Below are positions 34,624-45,199 of a DNA stretch of 64,000 nucleotides, in pieces. A program made the position numbers and the translations under genes. The first letter of the stretch is position 1. Each line of letters begins with the position of its first letter. The notes beneath the pieces were generated by a model, which worked only from the letters and a program-made list of their open reading frames with translations, was not told the DNA's origin and did not search any database. This stretch comes from Alisma plantago-aquatica (taxonomy: Eukaryota; Streptophyta; Magnoliopsida; Alismatales; Alismataceae), in NCBI GenBank assembly GCA_963693085.1, contig OY856410.1, positions 1,333,619,804 to 1,333,683,803 on the forward strand, written 5' to 3'.

Positions 34624-35614
34624 AGCATTTTGATTGTCCTCAATCAATATTTAAACTTTATTTTGTGATGCTTCTTCTTGCTCGGTGCATCATTCAGTTC
34701 AAAAGGTGAAACAAGAATCACGATGCCTTAGAGGTAATGTTGTCTCACTATGAACAAAAGACCATGTGTTTCCTTGCTTTATTATTTCAGTAAAATTCTT
34801 TTCAACAGCTTCAGCGAGACTTTTATTGTATGATTCTGAAGTTAGCTTACACACCAAACAGCTTTATTTTTGGGGCGGAAAGTTGTGTATAGGGTAGGCT
34901 AAGGCTTTTTTGGGGTTTTTCTCATTTCCCATCATTCCATCCAGGTAAGGGTCCGTTAGCGGGCAAGTGGTCCCTGCAGTCCAAGCCAGTTGGCTTTAGA
35001 GCAGTGATTTCACATCCTACGTACCACTGCCCCAGATCTACCATGCCTAAAGATGGATAATTTTAGAAAACAAGTGTGTATATATATTTTTTCTTTTCTT
35101 TATTAGGCACAACTCTCATGTTTTTATTCACACTCATAAGGCTTCTTTCTCTTTTTGGGATTTTTGTTGGGTGAGGGAAAACAAAGAGATTTCTGCTGTT
35201 TGGGCAGCTTTTTCCTTCTCCATACTCGTCTCTTAGCTGTTTGCGAGATTATTATATTTTTTCAAAATTTTTGGCATGGCAAAACATAATCTTTTGTTGT
35301 TTGAGGCAGCATTATTAGAAAGATATAACAAAACTTGCATCTCATTAAGCACATAGAAAACAAACTTTGCAAAGAGCCGCATCAGGTTTTTACTATACAA
35401 CAAATTTGTTCATATGTATGGAGATGATATATAAACAAAAATAATTTTCAAAACTTTGGTATGAACATACTATATCGAAATTTAAGACAAAAGAATAAAG
35501 AAATTGAGTTAGAATTTTCACAATTTTGTACCTCCCTCATTGGTACATGGTACCCCCCCAAACTTACTCCACACTCTGTCCCAGAGTTGTGAAGTAGATA
35601 AGGTGAGGTAATGT
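34624..35614 (-). other. 3' untranslated region of element A
   Basis: About 1 kb between the end of the accessory gene and the polypurine tract, with no coding signal. A part near 34960-35040 resembles 3450-3530 of element B. A second C-rich run with CCCCCCAAACTTACTCC lies at about 35554-35571, close to the gene end. Confidence 0.55.
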
Positions 35615-38600
35615 TTATTCCAGTGAGGTTGCGCCTGCGTCAGACAGAAACTCCCACACATATTCCCCCCTTTTTCTGTGATAGACGGTGTGGTGGTGCT
35701 GGTCAGGCATTTCTTTATTCGCTATCCATTCCAGGACGTAGATGCTGCAGTCGTTGGATAGGGGAATTTGCTGCGGACTGCGGTGGTAGAACTGGAGTTC
35801 GTGCCACTTGCCTCCTTGTATGTCCAGGAATGGTTGGATCATCTTTGACACCTCGTCGTAGTATTTTTGGACCAAACATTCGACGGATGACAAAGGTTCT
35901 GATGTACACGGCACTGGATGGTTTTTGTTCCCGTCCGAGCTATTGTAGAAGATTTCTGCTCGTTGCCGAGTGTACATTATTAGGAGTGTCCAGTGACTAT
36001 AATGGAGGATGGTGAGGAAGATTGTGTGTGGAACCTCGCTCTCCAATTCCTGCAGAAATGCTTTGTTCGCTCATGTTTCATCGGCGAGGCAAATGTCGTT
36101 GAACAACATAGGATGGGATATGTATGCATGTTCTAGCCTTGGTTGTATATATTGGATGTAAGCGGCTGCCACAGATACAGCCAAGCATCCTCCTTCCTTT
36201 ACCATGTCCCTTAGATCATCGACCGGGACTACGACATCGCCTACTTGAAAGGCGACAACCGATGGGGTAGAATCAGCTAACTTCAGTTGGATTACGTTGA
36301 CCTGCTCCTGTGTGAGAGTTGCACATGAAAAGTGGTCGAAATTTTTGATCAGCCCTTCTGAAGCTTCAGGCGAAGCAGTGTCTTCCATCCCGTGCACTTT
36401 CTTCAGGACTTCCAACTTCTTGCCTGCCCCATAGGCGTCAGTAGCTATCTCCTCTTCTTTTTCTGAGGAGATGCTGGATTGAGAAGAGTCTTCTTCCAGG
36501 TCACTGTCCAGAAGCTGCTCTGGTACCCCTGCGTCCCGAAAATAGCACTTGTCCTTGATCAGCAACATGGCGTAAATTCCCCTGCGTTGATAGAAGGATC
36601 TGCCCTTGAGGGCTCCCAAGTTTCCAAATGTATTGAGCACCTCAATGACACCCAGGATGGCAAAAACACTGTTTCCACTCCCCTCTTCTGCCTGGATGGG
36701 GAGGTCTCAGAGAGTAAAGAAGTTCCAAGCGCCTTGGTGACGTTGGCCTCCTTGCTTTATAGCTCGTAGCAGAAGCAGCGGTAGGAGTCTCAACTTCTTA
36801 TCCTTCGGGCGGCAGAAAACACCCCCGGAGTGCGGCTCTTCATCATTGCTGCAACACAGTAGCTGGACATCGCGATTTCTGAGGTCTGCTATGCAGAGAA
36901 ACCACACGTTCCGATGCTTGTACGGGGCCAACACTAGGTTCGACCTATGCTCTTCAATGTATTGCAGCATGTCAGCCACCGCACGGGAGTCTGGATCTCC
37001 CTTCATTAGCCTTCTTGCCAAGGTCGGGGTGGCTGTGTATAGTGTCTTCCGACCTGTCATGCTGTCGATACTTTCTATTATCGCATTTTCCAGGACCCTG
37101 AACAGTCTTTTGCTGACCACGGCCGGCGTACGGAACATGCTTCGAAGAACTCCCCGTCACACAGAGAGGTATCCATCAGTCCAGACGACATCATCTTCAT
37201 CTGCCTGCGATCGTAAGACCTTATTCAGTAGCTTCTGGTCTCTGATCGTCAAGTCTCCGATGGCTCTTCTGTTGAAGTCGGACATCCCAAAAGAGGGTAT
37301 CTCGGATGGCTCCCATAATCTATCCGCCATTGAGCACCTTCCTCGGGGTAGATGTCTCTTATTGACTGCATAGCCATCCTCCTTCTCTCTCTCAGACTCA
37401 TCAGAAGAGTCTCCCCCGATGCTGATATCTATGCTATCATCTTCGGCTTCATCTAGTGGGACAGAGAGGTTTTCTCCTTCGAAGCCTAGAGAGCTCTCCT
37501 GTCCTGCTGGAGCTCCTTCGGCTGACCTTTGTTGCGTCCCTCCTCAGGCGTTGAGGATCGCCTGCTGGAGGAGGAGGAGGACGCTGTTCCAGAGGAAGAA
37601 GCTGACAAAGAAGGAGGAGAGCCACGGCTAGGGGGTGACGGGGACCTTCTCGGTTGCCCTCGGCACGGATGGTCGTCACTTCTGTCCAGCCTCTCCTCGA
37701 TCTTGTCTAGGCGTTGGAGAACTTGCTGAAGCATCGCATTCAAGGCCTGTCTTGGAAAGATGCAAGTTTGCAGGTTAGGGAAATACAAGTAGCAGAGTTG
37801 GTATCCGTTACCTCCTGCAAATAGTCGAGCTCGTGCCCGAGCATCTTTCCAAGCGACGGAGGAGTTCCGGTGGGTCTCCCTTCTGTCCACGTGACATCTT
37901 GCTCACGCGATGGTCTACCAGACGAGGTACAGTCTATCAGAATCGTTCACGATCCAGCTGCCGCCAGGCGAGGCAATGGTGCTTTTTCATTTGCCACCGC
38001 CTTGCCTTCTCGTCGGGGTGGAGATGGCCATGGTGAGGGAGGACTTTGCTCCACCTCTGCACTGTCGGCGATCTCCTCAACTGCTGCAGGTGGGGACTTT
38101 GGTGGCGGTGTCGGTGTTCCTCTGAGCTCCATTCTCAGGATCTCGTCAAACACCCTATTGCTGACGTCCTGCTGAAGTTCCTCTTCTACCTCTGCAGGCC
38201 TTGAAGCAATGACGGGGGCTGCGACCGTCTCTCCCACGGCAGCTCTCGTAGTTTCTGTCTCGGTGACCTCAACGATCATCGAGTCTTTTTCAGCTACCAA
38301 AGTCCTTGTTGTGGTGGTGGCTAATATAGTTGGAGCTACGAAAACTCTATTAGTAGTTGTCGTTGGTAGCTCTGGAACTGCCCTCTCCTGGGCCCTGGTG
38401 GTGGTGGTGTAAGCTGCGTCGTTCGCTACAACTTCAATTTCGGCGACGGTGAAGACCAGTTTTTCTGTGTCGTAGGCGGCGCAGCGAGGGAGCGGGAGGA
38501 GTGTGTTTGTTCTTGAAAACTTGTAGAGTATTCCCTCCCCTCCTTCTTTATGATACTAGTCCTCATCAGGTACTTGGTGTCGATCACCTCATCGCCTTGC

Positions 38601-39553
38601 GTCCTCAAAAGGCTGCGCGGCTCTTTCGGGTACCCGAGCCCTACCGCGATTAAGTTGACGATGCCGCCCATGCAGTACTCTTTGGTGGCTTCCTTCATCA
38701 GGTGCAGTTTGTTCAGAAAAAACCGCCCAAGGTTGATCACTCGACCCTCCATCATGTGCCACATGACGTGGAGTTCTTCTGTATAGATGTTGCTGGACTC
38801 ATTCTTGCTGAACAGCAAGCATGCCACCAATTTGTGCACTATCTTCCAAAAGTAGGAGTGCACTGCCACCACCTTTCTTCCCGGCTTGAATGACGATTCG
38901 CCGGTTAGCCTATTCTAGAGCTCCATGAGATTGAACTCATCTCCCTTGGTGATTCTCTCACCGTTGTCCATTAGATTCTTCTCCTCCTTGTTGGAAGAGA
39001 AGATCTTATTCAACAACTTCTCGGAGATGGCGTGCTCCGAGTTGTATAGTCAGGCCTGGAGTTTATCTGGCCCACCAAATTCTTCCCTTTCCCCATCAGA
39101 ATTATTCACCCAGTGGAGAGAAGACATAAATTCCATTGTCAGTCTGGTATAAGAGGAAGATCGGCTGAAGCAGATCTTCTTTAGCCCTGCCGCAGCGAGG
39201 ACACCCTTCAGCCTCCCAACGATCCCCAGTTCAGCAAATGAGGCTTGATGGAAGAACCTGCTTGGTTGATAGACCTTGGTCGCAAATTCAGCATATCGAC
39301 GAGCGTACTCATCATTCCTTGGCTCGAAACTTCCCGGCGCGTATCCCGAGAGTTCTGCTGCTGCTAGTGGTGTCGGTGTTGGAGTTGGAGCCACCACTTC
39401 TCCAACCCTAGCCCTCTTTTCTGCTGTTGACGCCCCGGCTGCTCCTGGATTCGGGTATTTAGGCCTGGCAGTTTGTCCTTCAGCAGCAGTCTCTGGGTAG
39501 ATTCTCCTGCCTTGTGCGTCAACAGGGACAACAGTTGTCTTGATGCGGGCCAT
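35615..39553 (-). pseudogene. Long accessory gene of element A: Athila ORF1-like N terminus, coiled coil, Ulp1/C48 protease-like C terminus
   Basis: Starts at ATG 39553 (MARIKTTVVPVDAQG) and can be followed for about 1,270 codons to a stop at 35615. Residues 60-380 resemble Athila ORF1: YTRLTMEFMSSL, HSYFWKIVHKLVACLL, MEGRVINLGRFFLNKL and CMGGIVNLIAVGLG. Next come a T/P-rich linker, a predicted coiled coil around ALNAMLQQVLQRLDKIEERL, an S-rich stretch and an acidic stretch. The last 500 residues look like two Ulp1 folds in series: the first has VWFLCIADLRNRDVQLL and GNSVFAILGVIEVL, the second HYSHWTLLIMYT and NDCSIYVLEWIA. Breaks: stops at 39052, 38917, 37949, 37159, 36709 and 36073, a frameshift near 38500-38430, and a frame change near 37560-37490 (frameshift or intron). 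Real Ulp1 enzymes cut SUMO or related tags; activity here is unknown. Confidence 0.75.
37747..37811 (-). other. Probable intron in the accessory gene of element A
   Basis: Minus-strand donor GAG/GTAACG and acceptor CCAAGACAG/GCC enclose 65 bp. Removal joins two frames in phase 0 and completes a coiled-coil segment. Without it the frame is lost. At 65 bp it is near the lower size limit for plant introns. Confidence 0.5.
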
Positions 39554-40699
39554 TTCTGTTAAACAATAAGCAAATACCTCAATTAATTAAATGTGTTAAT
39601 GCTTTGAAAAAGTTTTAAATGAATGCGCGACAAGGTATTTCTCTACACAAAGGTTGTCCCACACCCCGTATCGGGCGATACAAGGGTTTCAGAGGTGAAG
39701 TCTTGTGCCTGATATGAGAGATGAGTATCGCTCGTCACGTCAGAAGATCAAACATGCGATAAGAACAAGGCCATAAGGCGAAAAACACGCGTCAGGTCTG
39801 TCTCTCGACACGGGCGTGTCGGGCGATATGATGGCGATAAGATAAGTTCCCCGATATGGTTCACTTAAAAGGAAAGCAGTGTGTCGCCCGACAACAAAAC
39901 AGGCGAGGCGGTGCAAAGATGGGCGATACGGCTATCGCCCGAAAGGGTGCGTCGGACAATCGTGAATAAAAGGTACGTTGTGCGACATCCATATCGGGTG
40001 ATACAAGGGTTTCTCAGCTTAGGGACCGCAAGACCGGTAAGCTACTTGTTTAAAGAAAGAATTGTGCCGGGTGGCAAGGTCTGCGGGGCGATAGGGTCTG
40101 TCGGGCTATACCTTGCTGTGTTCTTAACTTCGCACGACATGGGAGCAAATGCACACGGTCTTAGCATGATACGGGAGAGTGAAAACAGTAAGGCAAGTAG
40201 CCTGACACGGTAAAAACTCGCCCCTTTATATAGCAAACTCAACCGGGGTGAAACTTGTAATTTCGGGGCGTGCGCCGGCCATTCGGGTAATTCGTTCCTG
40301 AGTCGGGCAGTCCATTCGTTGGCACAAGAGTGATTACTCCAACTGCTCGATACGAGTGTACCCCGCCCAGGCATGCTAATCGACGCGACTCTTGCGATTC
40401 CCCGAAATTCCACTGCCCAATACAATTTGAAAACATAGCGGTTAAAAGCGGCTGATGAGTAAAACATCATTGGCCTAAGACTAAGATCCTGGCCTCAGAT
40501 GGTATTACCCATCCCGGTCAATAAAACTAAGGCGGTGACCCATAAAACAGAAGAGTCAGTGCATGTGGCGCACGCACTGACTCGGGCCTTATTACAGTCC
40601 ATAATGTTTGTAGTGTTTTTCATGCAGAAAAGTAAAAGCATCCTAATCTAGGAATTTTTAAGAAAGCGCTTCATCTTCGGCTTCTTCCTGCATCTTCAT
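39554..40699 (-). other. Spacer between gag and accessory gene, rich in TCGGGCGATA motifs
   Basis: No continuous frame. The segment 39650-40350 repeats TCGGGCGATA, TATCGCCCGA and GATATGG-type motifs that also fill the GC-rich half of the LTRs. In an autonomous relative, pol would lie downstream of gag, so this may mark the deletion point of pol or an internal regulatory region. Confidence 0.5.
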
Positions 40700-42330
40700 T
40701 CTCCACCTCTACGGTCATTGTCCTACCTTTTTCACTGGTTCAGTATTCGACAGAATCTTTCCCGATGGGTTCTTCACAATTTCGGCCAGTTGAGATAACT
40801 ACTGGTCGATCTGGCGCTGGTGCATCTGCATGTCCGCCAGTTGTACCTGCAACGAGTTCAAAACACTAGAATTGATAGCGCACATTGCGCCAGTTGGTTA
40901 TTGATAGTTTTCTTAACAAAATCAAATAACTGGCCAATCACGTCTAATTGGCTGGCGCCCTTGTCCTGCTCTCGGTTCGACCCTTGATATTTTCCCTACA
41001 CTTTGAAGTTTCCTTTTACTGACTAGAACTTATTGTTCTTGGCATATTGACCAGGCCCCCATCTCTTCTCAAAAGCTTGTGTCGGCTTGGATGAGATTTG
41101 CAGCTGATGAGAGTTTTCCGCTGCATCTTTGTTACCATAGTTAAAGCCGGGGTGATCTGGCCTCTTGAAGTTCACGAAAGAGACATTTTCAGTCGTTTCG
41201 TCTTCCGAGTCAGAGTCTTTGTCCGCTTCTGGTCGGGTGTAGACGCAGTTGTCTACCCCATGTCCTCCTTCGCCGCACATAATGCATTTCATCACCTTCT
41301 CAACTGGCTTCTTACCTTTCCCGCCAGCTTCTCACAGTTACTTAACATCAGTGGCGATTCTCTATATCTGCGAGGCGATGTACTCCAGCACCTTGGATTC
41401 AAGAGCGGACCCTTCATCGACCTTCTTGACCTGTCCTCTGTCGGATCGATCAAAATCAACGCCGGCCATCAGCTCGGCCATGCTCTTGATGACCCTTTCG
41501 GACTTGCTTGGTTTCTTCCCAAGGAAGTCATTGCTTGTTGCCACATTTAGTGACACCCTTTCATCGGGAATCAGGCCATTATAAAAGGTGGTGACGAGGA
41601 AGCCCTTCCTATAATTATGGTGGGGGCAATCCCTCTGGTATTCCTGGAATCACTCCCAGGCGTCATGGAGGCTTTCATTTGGCTTTTGCATAAAAGAGGT
41701 TATTTTCTGCCTGTTTCTGACAGTTCTTTTAGTGGGGTAGAACTTGTTAACGAACGCGTCAGCCAAAGCTCCCCATCCGTTTAGAGATTGGTGGGGCAAC
41801 CAAAGATACCAGGATAGAACTTTGTCCTCCAGGGAGAAAATGAAGCCCTTACAGTAAATCACCTCTTGGGGGACCCCCCGCATCTTTATTGTATCACATA
41901 TATTTTTGAATGCATCTAGATGGTGGTAGGGGTTGTCGTTCTTTGAACTCCCCCTGAAACTCTTTTTCTGAATCATCGAGATCACGGACGGCTTAAGCCA
42001 AAAATTCGTCGCATTGAACCGCGGGGTGACGACTGGACATCGGGAGTTGTTGGCCTTTGTGGATGCCAACTCTCTTAGCGTTTTCTCTTCTTCCTCCGAT
42101 TCGTCGTTGTCACTTGGGTCATGTCGTCGTTCCTGACTATTGTGATTTCTTTTGTGCCTCCGGTGGTGATGATGTCTATCGCGGCGATGTCCTTCCTGGT
42201 GCTCTCCCGATTCTGGATCTTCCTGTTGAGCGTTACTGTCGTACCGGTCGTCGCCTTCGGGTGGCAGCGAGCCAGGCCTCCTCCCTTGGCGTTCGCCTCC
42301 AGAATGTTGGGGTTCAACGCGAGGAGGCAT
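40700..42330 (-). pseudogene. Gag of element A (Athila/Tat type), broken
   Basis: Gag forms the particle that packages element RNA. One frame runs from ATG 42330 (MPPRVEPQHSGGE) to 41023 with stops at 41650, 41362 and just after it. The first is a TGA where W fits, within an AWE-FQEY-CPHH pattern typical of this Gag family. The N-terminal 90 residues are polar with an H/R-rich run. The capsid-like core includes NPYHHLDAFKNICDTIKM and WGALADAFVNKFYP. A single CCHC zinc knuckle (CIMCGEGGHGVDNC) lies at about 41286-41245. Coding traces with MQMHQRQIDQ and LSQLAEIVKNP continue to about 40700. The whole is of normal Gag length, about 540 residues. Confidence 0.85.
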
Positions 42331-42549
42331 ATTGGTGTTGGTGTTTGGCGGACTAGATTACCGTACTTCAGAGTTCCTGAAACGGCACAAAAAAATCGAG
42401 TCAGAAAATAGAATTATTATTTTGTGCAAAGAATAATAATAATAAAATAACAAAAGAAAGAAAAGAGTGTTGTCAAGCTCATTTCTAAGCTTGAGGCACG
42501 GGAATGTAGTTAGTGGATTCAAATTCATCTACAGTACTATTTTTCCTTG

Positions 42550-42567
42550 TCCCCGGCAACGGCGCCA
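42550..42567 (-). promoter_or_regulatory. Primer-binding site of element A, tRNA-Asp
   Basis: The plus strand reads tccccggcaacggcgcca, identical to the 3' end of plant tRNA-Asp(GUC) as I know it, including CCA, and lies six bases inside the 5' LTR. This primer is typical of Athila elements. It is not a tRNA gene. Confidence 0.85.
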
Positions 42568-42573
42568 AAAAGT

Positions 42574-44338
42574 TGACCGGCCTAAATCGCGCATCCAAAA
42601 TTGGAGGCGGATTTGAAGTTATTCGGACTTTTACATTTATAACCCAAACTCTTCTAGGCCCCCGCAACTTTGCTTACGAGGTCGAAGTAGATATACGGGG
42701 TCAAACACAGGGATAAGGGTGGTAGTGTTGAGAACTATGAATCGACACGCTACACTCCGGTAGGTACAAAGAGATAGTAAATTCCCCAAGGGGAAACAAC
42801 AAGATGTCACAAACAAAACAAAGAAAACTATCTCCAACTGGAGTTACAAGAAGGATTTAAGGTTTTAGTCATTTAGCAATTTTTAGGGGTTTTCATGCAA
42901 CAGAAATAGAAAGATCAAACTAGAGCTAAAGCAAGGTGTGAAGGATAAACTTTGGTAAAACAAGTGGCAGCAGGAGCATCCTGTACCCCTCCTCTCAGAG
43001 CGGGTACCTCTAACCAAGCATCAACACCCCTCTCGAGGTTGTTGTACTTAAGTTAGAGTGAAATGTTACTGTAGCAACTCCGTTCCAGGCACTCTCGTAC
43101 TCCATAATTGGACCAAACACTAGAGCCACAACACATCTCTCGAAGTTGTTGTGACGGGAAAACACGATTCAGTAGCTAAGCGAAACGCGATCCAAACATG
43201 CAAGCTAGAGTTCACATGTTAAACATAGAAGTCATCCAACAATTACACCAAGCATAGAGCAACAAGTGATTAAGTTTTTCCATTTCCATAAACATTAAAG
43301 GTCTTAATTACAGTGCATAAGTAAAGAATTAAATAATAGAAATAAAGATAAATGTGGCCTTCTTGATGTAGAAGGATGACAGACCACTGCAGCTCTCCAG
43401 CCCGATACCGGTCAGGAGCCTAGCCTGATACAACAGTGTCGAGCAGCACACCCTCTCGGGCGGCACACCGTGACGGCCGACTGTATCGCTCAAGGACCTT
43501 AGCCGATACGCTCATGTCGGGCGGCACGCTATGACGGGCGAAGCGTATCGGGTTCGATATCATGTCTGGCATGGAGAGATGCAACTACTGTCGGGCACTT
43601 GTGTCGCTCATCAACGTTGGCCGATATCGGCCTGCACTGTCGCCCGGGACGGTCCTAAGTGAATCATCCCCTCCCTCTCGGGATGAGGAAGAGCTCACCT
43701 AGAGTTTCCCGGTACGAGCACTAAGCCACGATACTCTTGCTCTCACAGTTTTCCTCCGAAGATCGTTCAAAGTTCCTAACTGTGTGAACTGTCTTTTCGG
43801 CTTCCTGTAGCTGCTATTTATAGGTAGAGGTTGGGGGAAGTTATGGTGCTCGAAGTGCCACGTGTCCTCCTTATTCGCGGGTCGGTGGACGGCCGATACT
43901 GGTGTCGCTCGGCACAGAGGTGTCGGCTGTCGGTCATGTGACGGGCGGCGCCTGCCGGTGGGTGGCCTGTGTCGTGCGACAAGCTTGGGTTGTCGTGGCA
44001 AACTCGGCTCCCTATCGGGTAAAAAATGTGTCGTCCGTCGGTTTCTTTTTGCACGGAATCCCCATATCACGCTCCGTTGTGTCGCGCTACCCTGTCGGGC
44101 ATTGCTTGCATCAGGAAGGCCGAAAGCAGGTGGAGCTTATTTGTGGGCCGGGACGGCCTTGTTGATGATAAAACGTACCAAAATGAGGAAAAACTCTGCA
44201 AAAGATGGAAATATTGGATTAAGAGTGTGGTTTAGCTAATTATTGTAAAAGTACTTATAAAAGAGAGGAAAATAGTTTAAAAGGGCAGTTTTGATAACAG
44301 AAAAATAGTCTAAAATATCACAAAATTTGGTGTTATCA
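42574..44338 (-). repeat. 5' LTR of element A (1765 bp)
   Basis: Begins TGACCGGCC and ends TGTTATCA. The TATA box at 43814-43823 divides it into about 0.5 kb of U3 and 1.2 kb of R-U5. The palindrome GGCCGATATCGGCC is present here (about 43618-43631) and in the 3' LTR (about 33884-33897). Confidence 0.9.
43814..43823 (-). promoter_or_regulatory. TATA box of element A promoter
   Basis: Minus-strand CTATAAATAG, a strong plant TATA match, in the 5' LTR and therefore the likely start region for full-length element RNA. Conserved at 34079-34088 in the other LTR. Confidence 0.6.
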
Positions 44339-44965
44339 GTAGCACTCATGATATAGGGAGAATATTACCACATTTGATAAAATGGTTAACTTCATATCTC
44401 ATAAAATTCATGATGCAGTGAGTTTAGAAGAGTTTCAATCTTTAATTGTACCATATCAAACAATTTTATGAACTTTAAGTGGAGAAAAATAATTTATCTT
44501 GATGGAGAATCTCATTCACCTTCAGTATTTTCTTTAAGGTAGGATATATGGCATGTATACAGTAAAATGAGCACGGAAGTTTGTTCTTCATTTGATCCAT
44601 ATCCATATTTCAATCCTCTGCATTTGTACAACCACACCTTGTACAACCACAGTCCAATAACCGGTGAACTATAGTTTTTATGCATTCGTACAACCACTCT
44701 CCACACCTTGTACAACCACACCTAAGACACAAGCAGAGCAACATAGAACACCCGAGACAAGAAAAATGAACACAACGACATATAGATTTGAGCCCAACAA
44801 AAATAATGGGATGAAAAACCCATACATATGCTAAAGAGTCAAAATTCAAAACTTACAACAACTATTGATGGCTTATCCGACTACCCATGGCTCCCATGGG
44901 ACACATCCATTCCAAGTATAATAGTTGGCTCTTGGGAGATGTTTGGCATGGATGGAGGATGCTCA

Positions 44966-45196
44966 GCTATGGTGAACTTCTCTGTACGCTGTGACACCTG
45001 TAGGCTTATTCAGGATCTCATTCGTTGTGGAAACATGAAGTGCATTGTCAGTAAAATCTTTTTATGTATTTCGTTTAAATAATTTAAATGAAATACATTA
45101 AAATATTTTACTTACAACAACCTTCATGTTTCCACAGCGAATGAGATCTTGAATATGCCTACGGGTGTCACATTGCGCAGAGAAGTTCACCATAGC
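44966..45196. repeat. Inverted repeat with almost no loop (arms of about 115 bp)
   Basis: The left arm 44966-45080 and the reverse complement of 45081-45196 match at about 86% of positions, centred on 45080/45081. Both arms read as an exon-like segment with DTxRxIQDLIRCGNMK on opposite strands, and the right arm ends at a GTAAGT donor. A transcript across it would fold into a long hairpin. Confidence 0.85.
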
Positions 45197-45199
45197 CAT

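Larger units (their letters stand above)
32822..44338 (-). mobile_element. Element A: complete 11.5 kb non-autonomous LTR retrotransposon with gag and an Athila ORF1-Ulp1 fusion gene
   Basis: LTRs of 1788 and 1765 bp have TGAT...ATCA ends and flank a 7964-bp interior. The 5-bp duplication GTAGC, a tRNA-Asp primer site and a polypurine tract are all present, so the insertion is complete and reads on the minus strand. Coding order from the 5' LTR: gag with one zinc knuckle (42330 to about 40700), a spacer, then a long gene (39553-35615) with an Athila ORF1-like domain and Ulp1-like protease domains. I found no protease, reverse transcriptase, RNase H or integrase anywhere inside. It would have depended on the enzymes of an autonomous Athila relative. 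It is inserted in the CACTA element F. Confidence 0.9.

Noticed and set aside
34127..34633. 168-codon plus-strand frame, repeated at 43862
   Set aside because: Antisense frame within the GC-rich half of the LTR of element A, present twice only because the LTR is.
36846..37373. 175-codon plus-strand frame
   Set aside because: Shadow of the minus-strand accessory gene, which has the recognisable domains.
42550..42567. Possible tRNA gene because of an exact tRNA-Asp 3' end
   Set aside because: No cloverleaf upstream; its position six bases from an LTR shows it is a primer-binding site.
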